Shown: positions 33,813-42,357 of the stretch, piece by piece
Layout: each line of letters starts with the position of its first letter
Numbering within the stretch: the first letter of the stretch is position 1
Source: Roseburia_C sp051879315
Lineage (GTDB): Bacteria > Bacillota > Clostridia > Lachnospirales > Lachnospiraceae
DNA length: 64,000 nucleotides
Assembly (NCBI GenBank): GCA_051879315.1
Contig: JBJELW010000053.1
Span: 82,629 to 146,628, forward strand
Direction: 5' to 3'
The notes under the pieces: generated by a model
What the model saw: only the letters and a program-made list of their open reading frames with translations
The model's database searches: none
Told to the model about the DNA's origin: nothing
Made by a program: the position numbers and the translations under genes

Positions 33813-35147
33813 TCAGAGTTCATCCATCACACTCATATAGGCCGGACGAATAATTTTATCTGTACAAATCAATTCTTCCATACGATGTGCACTCCAGCCC
33901 ACCACTCTGGCAACAGCAAAAATTGCAGTATATAACTCACGGGGAATACCCAACATGTCATACACAAATCCACTATAGAAATCCACGTTGGGACTGATAT
34001 TTTTCACAGTATTCCTTTTTCCGGAGATCAATTCCGGAGCAATCTCTTCTATATTTTCATAAAGAAGAAGATCCTCCTCCCTTCCCTTTTCTTTGGCCAG
34101 TTGTTCCACATAATTTTTGAACACTCTTTCTCTGGGATCTGACAACGTATATATAGCATGTCCCATTCCGTAGATCAGACCTTTTTTGTCAAATGCCTCC
34201 TTATCGATGATTTTTGTCAGGTAGGATGCAATTTCTTCTTTGTCGGAATAATCTTTTACGTGTCCCCGAATATCATCCATCATATCCATCACCTTAATAT
34301 TGGCACCGCCATGCTTCGGGCCCTTTAGGGAGGACATGGCCGCAGCAATGGTAGAATAGGTATCGGAACCGGATGAAGTCACGACTCTGGTAGTAAAGGT
34401 AGAGTTATTTCCACCCCCATGCTCCATATGTAAAATCAATGCCGTATCCAACACCTTTGCTTCCACCGGCGTATATTTCTGATCCGGACGCAGCATCATA
34501 AGCAAATTTTCTGCGGTGGAAAGCTTCGGATCCGGATTGTGAATATACATGCTTTGATTTTTCTCGTAATGATTATAGGCTATATATCCGTAAACAGCCA
34601 GCAGCGGAAATTCGCTGATCAGCTGAATACACTGACGCAGAGAATTGCTGACGCTGGTGTCCTTTGCATTTTTATCATAGGAAGCCAGTGTCAGAATACT
34701 TCTTGTCATGGAATTCATAATATCCTCAGAGGGAGCTTTCATGATTACATCCCTGGTAAAATTCATAGGAAGCTTTCTACATTGACCAATCACCTCCCGG
34801 AACTTTGCCTCCTCTTCCTCCGACGGCATTTCACCCATCAGCAAAAGATAAGCGATTTTTTCAAATCCAAGATGTTCCTTTCCCAGATTCCCGATTAATT
34901 TTTCCACTCGGTATCCTCTGTACCACAATTCTCCATCACAGGGCACTTTCATTCCGCCTTCAATACGGCTGGATACAATTTTGGAAATCCTGGTAAGACC
35001 TGTAAGAACGCCTTTTCCATTTTCATCCCGAAGTCCTCGGTTTACACCAAACTCCTCATAAAGACGCTGATCAATACTATCATTTCTCCGGCAAACCGAT
35101 TCACTCTGCATCGCATAGTCATTTATCCACTTCGTCATCTCGTCCAT
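33813..35147 (-). CDS. gltA: Citrate synthase
   Basis: A 444-residue enzyme that condenses oxaloacetate and acetyl-CoA to citrate, entry of the TCA cycle and of glutamate synthesis in anaerobes. Catalytic and binding residues are seen at His243 (HMEHGGG), His279 (GPKHGGAN), His330 (GMGHAIY) and Asp389 (PNVDFYSG). Length and order fit the Clostridia type. Start 35147 has AAGGAGG and overlaps the marR stop by 29 bases, so the two are co-translated. The operon has a perfect CIRCE operator at its promoter, an unusual pairing. Confidence 0.94.
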   Translation of the reverse strand: MDEMTKWINDYAMQSESVCRRNDSIDQRLYEEFGVNRGLRDENGKGVLTGLTRISKIVSSRIEGGMKVPCDGELWYRGYRVEKLIGNLGKEHLGFEKIAYLLLMGEMPSEEEEAKFREVIGQCRKLPMNFTRDVIMKAPSEDIMNSMTRSILTLASYDKNAKDTSVSNSLRQCIQLISEFPLLAVYGYIAYNHYEKNQSMYIHNPDPKLSTAENLLMMLRPDQKYTPVEAKVLDTALILHMEHGGGNNSTFTTRVVTSSGSDTYSTIAAAMSSLKGPKHGGANIKVMDMMDDIRGHVKDYSDKEEIASYLTKIIDKEAFDKKGLIYGMGHAIYTLSDPRERVFKNYVEQLAKEKGREEDLLLYENIEEIAPELISGKRNTVKNISPNVDFYSGFVYDMLGIPRELYTAIFAVARVVGWSAHRMEELICTDKIIRPAYMSVMDEL

Positions 35148-35646
35148 GTGAATCCGCCTCCTTCATTTCTTTAATTTCATTGCAAACCAATGTGTCGAAT
35201 TCTTTCATCATTTTGAGAAGTAAAGTCATATTATTCTTCCCGAATTTAATCATTACGTTTCCATAACAATCCCGTAAAATAATTTCCTGTTCCTGAAATA
35301 ATCTTTCTCCCATTTCTGTAATGGTAACATAAGTTCCCTCACTACCGTTTCCGTCATAGGACCAGAGAACCAGTCCACGGTCCTTCAGCTTTTCTATCAT
35401 TTTAGAGGTCTGGCGGATCGTAAGCTGCATTTTATCCGATAGGTCCTTCAAGTAAGTTCTCCCCTGGCAATCTTTTGAACACTCGCTCTCAGATGCAATG
35501 GTGTTCAAAGCGATATATTCCTGGAGTGTCATCTTCTGAAATAAATCTTGTATCTTTCCCTTATTCATGAGATACCGTTGATATGTCAATTCGTTGGAAA
35601 GTTTTCTGATTTCATTTTTATCCAATACTTCCTTTTGATTTTGCAT
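35119..35646 (-). CDS. MarR-type transcriptional regulator
   Basis: A 175-residue protein with a MarR winged helix-turn-helix (about 65-130; DLSDKMQLTIRQTSKMIEKLKDRG followed by a wing, GTYVTITEMGERLF). N- and C-terminal helices (about 1-60, 140-165) form the usual dimer arms. The ligand is unknown. It opens the operon with citrate synthase and may control it. Start 35646 has GAGAGGAG. Its upstream region holds the CIRCE element rather than an evident MarR palindrome. Confidence 0.85.
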   Translation of the reverse strand: MQNQKEVLDKNEIRKLSNELTYQRYLMNKGKIQDLFQKMTLQEYIALNTIASESECSKDCQGRTYLKDLSDKMQLTIRQTSKMIEKLKDRGLVLWSYDGNGSEGTYVTITEMGERLFQEQEIILRDCYGNVMIKFGKNNMTLLLKMMKEFDTLVCNEIKEMKEADSHGRDDEVDK

Positions 35647-35705
35647 CTGCTATCGCTCCTCTCTTTCTTGGTATTTTGATAAAACCAAACAGCTGATATA
35701 AATTA

Positions 35706-35732
35706 TTAGCACTCTATCTAGTCGAGTGCTAA
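35706..35732. promoter_or_regulatory. Perfect CIRCE operator
   Basis: TTAGCACTC-N9-GAGTGCTAA, matching the HrcA (heat-shock repressor) operator consensus in all 18 stem bases. It sits just downstream of the -10 of the marR-citrate synthase promoter, the same geometry as in groESL and hrcA operons. Confidence 0.95.
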
Positions 35733-35744
35733 TTTTATTAAAGT

Positions 35745-35772
35745 ATTATATCACCATATTTTTTTGAGTCAA
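35745..35772 (-). promoter_or_regulatory. Promoter of marR-citrate synthase
   Basis: On the minus strand TTGACT (35772-35767) and TATAAT (35750-35745) with a 16-base spacer, followed 12 bases later by the CIRCE element. Confidence 0.8.
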
Positions 35773-35918
35773 TACATTTTATTCTTTTTTAATAACTATA
35801 ATAAGTTTGAAATCAAAAACATTTGACAGCAAAAACAAAGGGGCTTACATTAAAGATACGTATCTGTTCAGTACTTCACAGATACAAATATAGATTGACT
35901 AGACAAGGAGACAGCTTT

Positions 35919-36692
35919 ATGGCTCAAACCAAGGAAATATTAACCCTCGCAGTAGAGCTGGCCGACACCATGCTCCGAAGTGGTGCGGAAATCTACCGGG
36001 TGGAGGATTCCGTCATTCGAATACTAGAAGCTTATGGGTTAAAGGATGCGGATGTATATGTACTTTCCAACGGCATATTCGCCAGTGCCAACGAAAACAA
36101 AGAGGATGCTTGCAGTATGATCCGCCATGTTCCTTTGGCCTCTGTCCATTTAAGTCGGGTTGCCGCCCTCAATCAGCTGACCCGGGATATATGCGATCAT
36201 AAATGTACCATTGAAGAGGCAAATGTACGCCTTCAGGAATGCCGGCATCTGCCTTCCTATCCACCTGTTGTACTTCTTCTTTGCTGTGGGTTAGCCTGCG
36301 CTGCATTTGCATTTCTGTTTGGTGGAAATATAATAGAAGCGCTCTTCTCTTTCGCAATTGGAGTAGTAGAGCAGCTTCTTCTGCTTTTTTGTAAGAAACA
36401 TAAAGTATCACGCTTTCTTACCAATGTTTATGCCAGCGTCCTCATCTCTCTGCTAAGCATACTTATTGTAATAACAGGTCTTCCTGTGCACCATGATAAA
36501 CTGGTGATTGCAACAATTATGCCCATTGTACCGGGAATTGTCTTTACCACGGCAATTCGGGATTTCTACAATGAAGATTATTTATCCGGCAGCATCCATC
36601 TGATTGACGCACTCCTTACCGCCCTCTGTATAGCGGTGGGTGTTTCTCTTCCGATTGTGTTGTTCCGCTATTTAGGAGGATTGGTACTATGA
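35919..36692 (+). CDS. Threonine/serine exporter, ThrE N-terminal-type subunit
   Basis: A 257-residue protein. It starts with the cytoplasmic ThrE_1 domain (residues 1-110, landmarks MLRSGAEIYRVEDSV and FASANE) and then has five helices (about 118-250). Such proteins export threonine and serine with their partner. Start 35919 has AAGGAG; an upstream ATG at 35823 is not preferred. Its stop overlaps the partner gene (ATGA). Confidence 0.88.
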   Translation: MAQTKEILTLAVELADTMLRSGAEIYRVEDSVIRILEAYGLKDADVYVLSNGIFASANENKEDACSMIRHVPLASVHLSRVAALNQLTRDICDHKCTIEEANVRLQECRHLPSYPPVVLLLCCGLACAAFAFLFGGNIIEALFSFAIGVVEQLLLLFCKKHKVSRFLTNVYASVLISLLSILIVITGLPVHHDKLVIATIMPIVPGIVFTTAIRDFYNEDYLSGSIHLIDALLTALCIAVGVSLPIVLFRYLGGLVL

Positions 36693-37135
36693 CCTATATC
36701 ATTCAATTTCTCTTGGCAATGATCATATCCCTCGCCTTTGGAACCTTATTCTCATCCCCCCGACGGGAGCTTCCTTTCTGTGGAATCTCAGGTGCCATTG
36801 GCTGGATTGTATATTATCTGATTACCGAACGCTCCGGGAATACGGTGGTAGCTTGTCTTGTGGCTACATTTATCTTAACAGTGTTTTCCCGCACCATGGC
36901 TGTGCTGCGCGAAAGCCCGGCCACAATTTATCTGCTCTCCGGCATCTTTCCATTTGTACCCGGAGCCGGCATCTACTATACGGTTTACTATCTGATTACA
37001 GGTGAAAAAGCTCTTTTTGCTGCAAAGGGACTTGAGACTTTTGAGCTTGCATTTGCCATTGTGTTTGGGATCATCTTCGGCTTTGCCATACCACAAGCCC
37101 TGTTTCACAAATTGGCACCGAAAAAGAAACAATAA
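36689..37135 (+). CDS. Threonine/serine exporter, ThrE C-terminal-type subunit
   Basis: A 148-residue membrane protein with four helices and the GIFPFVPGAGIYYTVYYLI landmark (about 86-104) of the ThrE_2 (DUF3815) family. It completes the exporter; in other bacteria both halves are one chain. The ATGA overlap with the first subunit indicates coupled translation. Confidence 0.88.
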   Translation: MTYIIQFLLAMIISLAFGTLFSSPRRELPFCGISGAIGWIVYYLITERSGNTVVACLVATFILTVFSRTMAVLRESPATIYLLSGIFPFVPGAGIYYTVYYLITGEKALFAAKGLETFELAFAIVFGIIFGFAIPQALFHKLAPKKKQ

Positions 37136-37142
37136 TGAAAAA

Positions 37143-38219
37143 TTATTCTTCCGTCCCTACAAAAACCTCGTAGATTTTTTGATATCTGTAACCCTTTTTC
37201 ACAATTGTTGAATCAGGAACAATTACTTTTAGATCGACTAATTGATTAATTATTTTAGACACAACATTTATAGAGACACCTGATAATTCCTGTACTTCTT
37301 TTTTTGTGAATACTATCTGCTTCATAATCACCGGCATGATTCGGTATACTGAATTGCCTTTTATCACTTCAATTGTTTTCATATCTTCCTTATAGATCTC
37401 TTTGATTCTTTCAAGTTTATAGATGTATGCATTACATTGATCAACTACACACTGTAAAAAGAATTTAATATATCCGGCTACATTTCCTCTTCTGCATTCC
37501 ATAAGATTTCTTTGATAAGAGGGTTTATACAATTCAAGTATTTCTGACATGTATAAAATAGGTTCACTTGCATCCAATTTTGACATCTGCACAGGAATCA
37601 ACGCTCTTCCCAATCGTCCATTTCCATCTTTGTATGCATGGATTGTTTCAAACTGCATGTGCGATAAAGCTACATTTACCAATAATGGATCTATAAATTC
37701 GTCATTCATATATTCATACAGATTGCTAAGTAAACCATAAACCTCTTCAGGAATGGGCGGTACAAATGTTGCCCCCTCCAAAGTACACCCCCTGGGGCCA
37801 ATCCAGTTCTGTGTGGTCCGAATTTTTCCAGGTGTTTTTTGTGATCCTCTTACACTGTCTAAAATAATCCTGTGCATTTCATTCACAAGCTCATAACTAA
37901 TTTTATTTCCATCTTGTAAATAAGCAGATGCATATTCTATTGTCCTTTTCAGATTCTGTATTTCTTGATTATCGTCTGTTTTTTCCATATACTTCAAGTA
38001 GTACATTTCATCTTGAGAAATCTGAGTACCTTCGATCTGTGTTGATTTATAGCTTTCGTTCAAAATAACTGAATCTAGAAAAAAACCTGCATCAAACTCC
38101 AAAGTATTTAACAGGGACTTATATTCTCCGTATTTTACATTTGCTTCTGAAATAAGTCTAAGCATTTCTTTATCTATTTTATATTCCAAGGGCATTTTTT
38201 TGGCTTTATATGGTTCCAT
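37143..38219 (-). CDS. Fic-family protein with C-terminal winged helix
   Basis: A 358-residue protein. The inhibitory motif SxxxEG, S59-TQI-E63-G64, lies in the N-terminal helices. The Fic motif HAYKDGNGRLGR (His194) is intact at the catalytic His, Asp, Asn and Arg, but has Ala-Tyr-Lys where HPF is usual. A C-terminal helix-turn-helix (about 305-350, FTKKEVQELSGVSINVVSKIINQLVD) suggests DNA binding or autoregulation. Start 38219 is ATG with AAAGGAG at 10 bases; a GTG at 38228 lies too close to that site. Target unknown. Confidence 0.88.
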   Translation of the reverse strand: MEPYKAKKMPLEYKIDKEMLRLISEANVKYGEYKSLLNTLEFDAGFFLDSVILNESYKSTQIEGTQISQDEMYYLKYMEKTDDNQEIQNLKRTIEYASAYLQDGNKISYELVNEMHRIILDSVRGSQKTPGKIRTTQNWIGPRGCTLEGATFVPPIPEEVYGLLSNLYEYMNDEFIDPLLVNVALSHMQFETIHAYKDGNGRLGRALIPVQMSKLDASEPILYMSEILELYKPSYQRNLMECRRGNVAGYIKFFLQCVVDQCNAYIYKLERIKEIYKEDMKTIEVIKGNSVYRIMPVIMKQIVFTKKEVQELSGVSINVVSKIINQLVDLKVIVPDSTIVKKGYRYQKIYEVFVGTEE

Positions 38220-38267
38220 ATCATCCACTCTCCTTTCATCTATAGTAAAATAATATCATTTTGCAAA

Positions 38268-38307
38268 TAAAAAATCACTGTTTTTTTAAAATTCAGTGAT
38301 TTTTTTA
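38268..38307. terminator. Bidirectional hairpin upstream of the second Fic gene
   Basis: AAAAAATCACTG and CAGTGATTTTTTT arms with a 13-base loop; U-tracts on both strands. It insulates the Fic gene from tRNA-Arg transcription. Confidence 0.7.
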
Positions 38308-38404
38308 TATTATTTGGTTTGTTTTTCACTATATTACTGTTTTGCTTCTTAAGTATTCCCTTTTCTTTACATATGAATACCTTTCACAAACACATACAAA
38401 CTAT

Positions 38405-38445
38405 AAAAAAAAAGACATATTAGTGAGCAGGCTCACATATGTCTT
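38405..38445 (-). terminator. Terminator after tRNA-Arg
   Basis: AGACATAT..GTGAGC stem (38413-38444) followed on the minus strand by TTTTTTTTTA. Confidence 0.75.
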
Positions 38446-38478
38446 TCTTCCATTTTTTAGGCTTGTAGCCTTTGCGAA

Positions 38479-38550
38479 CGTCCCCTGCGGGAATCGAACC
38501 CACAGCTAGCGCTTAGGAGGCGCTTGTTTTATCCGTTAAACTAAGAGGAC
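38479..38550 (-). tRNA. tRNA-Arg (CCT)
   Basis: A 72-base cloverleaf, acceptor GTCCTCT/AGGGGAC with one G-T pair, anticodon loop CTCCTAA (anticodon CCT). CCA is not encoded. Confidence 0.92.
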
Positions 38551-38594
38551 ATCTATGAAAAATCTGCTGTCAGGCAGATAATTCAACAAAATTA

Positions 38595-39467
38595 TTAATA
38601 ATGTATCTGTCCCTGCATCCAGATAGTTCCTTTGAATCTTCTTCCTACTGCAGGTTCTCCCAACAAATCTTTTTGATTAATACACAGTTCATAGATCATA
38701 TCATTGCAGCAGATAGCCATAACATAAATCTTATCTTTGCTGTATCTGTTTTCCTCCACTCTATAATCGAGGATTTCTCCGATAATTGCATACTGATCGC
38801 TCTCAATACCATAAGGCATAAAACTGGTATCCACGATGGATAAAATATCCTCTCTCGTTATTCTTCTAGACAGCATGGAGTAGGTATCGATATCTTCCAA
38901 TGTAAGACTTTCAATTGCATCCTCATCTCCCTCTCTGGCTGCCTCTATCAGATGCGAACGGTTCTTATTATTTTTCTCACTCATGCGGATCTGCTTTTCA
39001 TCCTTGCAAATAGGAAGAATGATTTTTCCGTCAATGGACAGGGCAGACAAGGTGGCTGACATGGGAAGCATCTTTGGATTTCGTTTTTGCTCTTCCAAAT
39101 ACCGGGCAACATCCTGTAAATAGAAAATCAATGTAACGCCCAGCTTCATCTCGTCGCAAACACCTGCGTAAGACTCATGGTCTGCATGCCGTTCCACACT
39201 AATTTCTTCCTGCGTGGTTATACCAACTCCATGAAAGTAAGGATAGTAATAGTCCATCTGGAATTTTCCATCTTCATCGTATTCTCCACATGCCTTGATT
39301 CCCATAGAAGGTGCGAATTCTTTGGTATACTCTACAAACTTATTTCCGTATTGATCCTCTGCCTCTTCAATGGAGCTGGGATACTGTATAATATCCTGGA
39401 TCAGTTTTTCTTCCGTAGATTTACGCATTCTGTTTCCAAATCCGATTGCCCTTAAAAAATTATGCAT
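38595..39467 (-). CDS. DUF3881 protein
   Basis: A 290-residue protein starting MHNFLRAIGFGN, the hallmark of DUF3881, a family I know from Lachnospiraceae and relatives. No membrane segment or catalytic motif is visible. The C-terminal part (DYRVEENRYSKDKIYVMAICCNDMIYELCIN) looks like beta strands. Function unknown. It lies between tRNA-Arg and the DUF4446 gene; start 39467 has GGGGG upstream. Confidence 0.75.
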   Translation of the reverse strand: MHNFLRAIGFGNRMRKSTEEKLIQDIIQYPSSIEEAEDQYGNKFVEYTKEFAPSMGIKACGEYDEDGKFQMDYYYPYFHGVGITTQEEISVERHADHESYAGVCDEMKLGVTLIFYLQDVARYLEEQKRNPKMLPMSATLSALSIDGKIILPICKDEKQIRMSEKNNKNRSHLIEAAREGDEDAIESLTLEDIDTYSMLSRRITREDILSIVDTSFMPYGIESDQYAIIGEILDYRVEENRYSKDKIYVMAICCNDMIYELCINQKDLLGEPAVGRRFKGTIWMQGQIHY

Positions 39468-39530
39468 GACTATTACCCCCTTTCCTTTTCATTTCATCCC
39501 TTATAGTATCTCTATTATATAATAGGCAAA

Positions 39531-40034
39531 TTATTTTGACAACGTTGTTTTTACTGCCATATCCAAAGCTTCCTTCTCCTCATCAGACAAATTGATAATG
39601 GAATTTCCGCCAATAATTTCTTTGATATAGGTGTAACAACCTTCTCTGCTGTGCATGGCATTGATGATAAAACCATCGTTTTTCTGATTAAGCATTGCAA
39701 GTGAGAAACTGAGTTTTCCGCCCATCTCATTGAATGCATCGTATTTGACCAGACCGATTTTTTCAAAGGTGCCCTTCAAAGTTTCGAGAATCTGTTGAAT
39801 ATCCGTCTCGTTCTTTTTGTTGGCCTCCATCAATGCATCCACCTGATTTAATCTCTTTGTCAGTACTTCCTCCAGAGTCTTGGCATCTTTTCCGCTCATA
39901 AAAATTTTATAATTCTTTTTCAACTTTTTCATCTGGACGATATTAACGATACAGAGAATAAAAAGTACCAGCACCAGTACTGCCAGACCGATGATAATGT
40001 AGTCTGCTTCTATTCCTAAATACTTTTCAATCAT
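39531..40034 (-). CDS. DUF4446 membrane protein
   Basis: A 167-residue protein with one N-terminal transmembrane helix (about 11-32), a coiled-coil linker (about 35-90), and a soluble part with VKYDAFNEMGGKLSFSLAML (about 96-115), typical of DUF4446, found just downstream of parB in many Clostridia. Role unknown, possibly linked to chromosome organisation by position. Confidence 0.85.
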   Translation of the reverse strand: MIEKYLGIEADYIIIGLAVLVLVLFILCIVNIVQMKKLKKNYKIFMSGKDAKTLEEVLTKRLNQVDALMEANKKNETDIQQILETLKGTFEKIGLVKYDAFNEMGGKLSFSLAMLNQKNDGFIINAMHSREGCYTYIKEIIGGNSIINLSDEEKEALDMAVKTTLSK

Positions 40035-40083
40035 AGCACAAACCTCACTCTTTTACAAACATACGTTCTATTTTATTAAAATT

Positions 40084-40971
40084 CTACTTTTTGATGCTTT
40101 CTATCAGTTCGTAGATTCTGGTAAGTTCATCCGGGGAATAATATTCGATTTCAATTTTCCCCTTCATAGAATCCTTTTGATTGATGGTAACCTTCGTTCC
40201 AAATATGGTTTTCATCTTTTCTTCTGCATCCTTATAAACCGCATCAAGTTTTCTGTTTTCCGGTGCAATCTCCTTTGCAGGAGCCGCCTTTTGCTTCTGC
40301 AGTTTTTTTACCAGTTTTTCTGTATCACGCACAGACAATTTTTCATCAAATACTTTCTGGGCTGTGGCATACTGTTTCTCCTCATCAGTAATTCCCAAAA
40401 GCGCCCGGGCATGTCCGGTAGAGAGCATTTCATCGATGACCATCTGCTGAACCCTGTCATTTAATTTCAAAAGACGCATGGAGTTAGCTACTGCTGTTCT
40501 ACTCTTCGATACGCGCTCTGCCACCTCATCCTGTTTCAAATTAAATTCATTCAACAATCTTTTATATGCTACCGCTTCTTCGATGGGATTTAAGTCCTCA
40601 CGCTGGATATTCTCAATCAGGGAAATCTCTACGATTTCCTGTTCTGTTAAATCTTTTATAATTACCGGAACCTGTTTCAGTCCTGCCATCTTTGCAGCAC
40701 GCCATCTCCGCTCGCCAGCGATGATTTCATAATATCCTTTTCGATCCACCACAATCAGTGGCTGCAGAACACCATACTGTTTGATGGAATCGGATAACTC
40801 CAGTAAAGCGTCTTCATCAAAGTTTTTTCTGGGCTGTTCTTTATTAGGCTCTACCTTATTAATGTTTACCAAAACCTCGTTTTTTTCATCAGACTTTTCT
40901 GTGGATGCACCTACTTTATCTGCAATTAAAGAGTCCAGTCCTTTTCCTAAACCACCTTTTCTAGTTGCCAT
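40084..40971 (-). CDS. parB: Chromosome-partitioning protein ParB (Spo0J)
   Basis: A 295-residue CTPase clamp that loads at parS and organises the origin. The CTP-binding N-domain has GERRWRAAKMAG (near 87-98), the central helix-turn-helix runs through SLIENIQREDLNPIEEA to SRTAVANSMRLL (about 115-175), and a C-terminal dimerisation part follows a variable linker. Start is adjacent to the parA stop. It acts with parA and the parS sites at 41.9-42.1 kb. Confidence 0.95.
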   Translation of the reverse strand: MATRKGGLGKGLDSLIADKVGASTEKSDEKNEVLVNINKVEPNKEQPRKNFDEDALLELSDSIKQYGVLQPLIVVDRKGYYEIIAGERRWRAAKMAGLKQVPVIIKDLTEQEIVEISLIENIQREDLNPIEEAVAYKRLLNEFNLKQDEVAERVSKSRTAVANSMRLLKLNDRVQQMVIDEMLSTGHARALLGITDEEKQYATAQKVFDEKLSVRDTEKLVKKLQKQKAAPAKEIAPENRKLDAVYKDAEEKMKTIFGTKVTINQKDSMKGKIEIEYYSPDELTRIYELIESIKK

Positions 40972-41739
40972 TTACAGATCCTCCCTGTCAATAACTTCCT
41001 TTGCTAATAAACGATAACTTTCTGCTCCTGCTGACTTGCTATCATACAGATTGATAGGCTGTCCGTGGCTGGGTGCTTCTGCTAAACGAACATTTCTTGG
41101 AATGATTGTTTTATATATTGTGGTATTCAAATTTGTCTTTACATTATCCACCACATCATTGGACAGGTTGGTTCTGGAATCATACATGGTAAATACCACG
41201 CCTTCCATTTTCAGATTCGGATTTAATCTCTCCTGTACCAGGTCAATGGTATGAATCAGCTGGCTGATTCCCTCCAATGCATAATACTCACACTGGATTG
41301 GCACCAAAACCGTATCAGCTGTAGTCATTGCATTAACTGTCAACATATTCAGAGAAGGAGGACAATCGATAATTATAAAATCATAATCTTCCTTTATATA
41401 ATCTACGGCATTTTTTAAGATATATTCCTTATCATTGATTCCCAATAATTCGATCTCTGCTCCGGAGAGATTTACATTGGATGGAATTACGGATAAGTTT
41501 TCAATATCCGTTTTATGTATACTTTCCCGGACAGTACACTCATCCAGCATTAATTCATATACGGTATTTTCCACTGCATCCTTGTCCATTCCTAAACCAC
41601 TTGTGGTATTACCCTGAGGATCCAGATCGATTACTAAAATTTTCTTTCCGGCCTCTGCCAGACATGCAGATAAATTTATGGATGTGGTAGTTTTACCTAC
41701 TCCTCCCTTTTGGTTCGCTACTGCAATTGTTCTTCCCAT
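40972..41739 (-). CDS. parA: Chromosome-partitioning ATPase ParA (Soj)
   Basis: A 255-residue deviant-Walker ATPase: NQKGGVGKTTTSINL (8-22), DLDPQGN (about 39-45) and IIIDCPPSL (about 116-124). With ParB it segregates origins and in Bacillus also modulates DnaA. Start 41739 has AAAGGA. The gene order parA-parB-DUF4446 runs away from the origin. Confidence 0.96.
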   Translation of the reverse strand: MGRTIAVANQKGGVGKTTTSINLSACLAEAGKKILVIDLDPQGNTTSGLGMDKDAVENTVYELMLDECTVRESIHKTDIENLSVIPSNVNLSGAEIELLGINDKEYILKNAVDYIKEDYDFIIIDCPPSLNMLTVNAMTTADTVLVPIQCEYYALEGISQLIHTIDLVQERLNPNLKMEGVVFTMYDSRTNLSNDVVDNVKTNLNTTIYKTIIPRNVRLAEAPSHGQPINLYDSKSAGAESYRLLAKEVIDREDL

Positions 41740-41928
41740 TGCTAATTCCTTTCTTATTCATATGTTTCATTGCTACATTTTACGTTTCATGTTGTTGTAT
41801 ATTATATATAAATCGTATTAAATTATCTGTGACTCGCTCAAAAAATTATAATATCAGAAACGCAAGTATCATTATAGCACGATATAAACTATATTTCCAT
41901 GATTCTTTTCTAGAATTTTTTTATTAAA

Positions 41929-41944
41929 TGTTTCACGTGAAACA
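41929..41944. promoter_or_regulatory. parS site (perfect)
   Basis: TGTTTCACGTGAAACA, the exact 16-base ParB-binding palindrome, in the parA-upstream intergenic region. Confidence 0.95.
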
Positions 41945-42013
41945 CAAATCAGCACTTTTCAAAATCTTGACATTTCATTTTTTGTCCGACACAAAATATT
42001 GTGGTAATAAAAA

Positions 42014-42029
42014 AGTTTCACGTGAATTT
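42014..42029. promoter_or_regulatory. parS-like site (degenerate)
   Basis: AGTTTCACGTGAATTT keeps the inner TTTCACGTGAA core but loses the outer bases of the palindrome. Confidence 0.55.
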
Positions 42030-42036
42030 TTTTAAT

Positions 42037-42052
42037 TGTTTCACGTGAAACA
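42037..42052. promoter_or_regulatory. parS site (perfect)
   Basis: A second exact TGTTTCACGTGAAACA, ending 6 bases before the stop of the small membrane-protein gene. A near match TGTTTCACATGAAACT (42673-42688) lies inside the following gene. Confidence 0.95.
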
Positions 42053-42057
42053 TTTTG

Positions 42058-42351
42058 TTATTTTTTCTTTATAAAAATCCCTATACACATTCCCAGCAGC
42101 ATACCAATAATAATACAGGAAGAAAAAGAAAGAATATCTATTAAGAATGAAACAACAGCTCCTACTGCTAAACCGACAATCATTCCCAGACTCATATAGT
42201 TACTATTGAATATATTCTCCAGTTTTACATTTTCATCTTTTTTCTTTTCCTCATTGTACTTTCTAATAATATATTTATTATAGAAAAACAAGACGAGTAA
42301 AACTAATAAGCATGCGACTAAAGTAATAATTGTATCCATATCAAATTTCAT
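42058..42351 (-). CDS. Small membrane protein of unknown family
   Basis: A 97-residue protein with an N-terminal transmembrane helix (about 8-28), a charged cytoplasmic stretch, and two C-terminal helices (about 52-92). I do not recognise it. It is the second gene of a pair with the coiled-coil gene just upstream and is bounded by a perfect parS site at its end. Confidence 0.6.
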   Translation of the reverse strand: MKFDMDTIITLVACLLVLLVLFFYNKYIIRKYNEEKKKDENVKLENIFNSNYMSLGMIVGLAVGAVVSFLIDILSFSSCIIIGMLLGMCIGIFIKKK

Positions 42352-42357
42352 TTTTTC

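Noticed and set aside
40059..40072. LexA box before the DUF4446 gene
   Set aside because: Two mismatches in the arms; mentioned only as a weak companion of the site at 42931.
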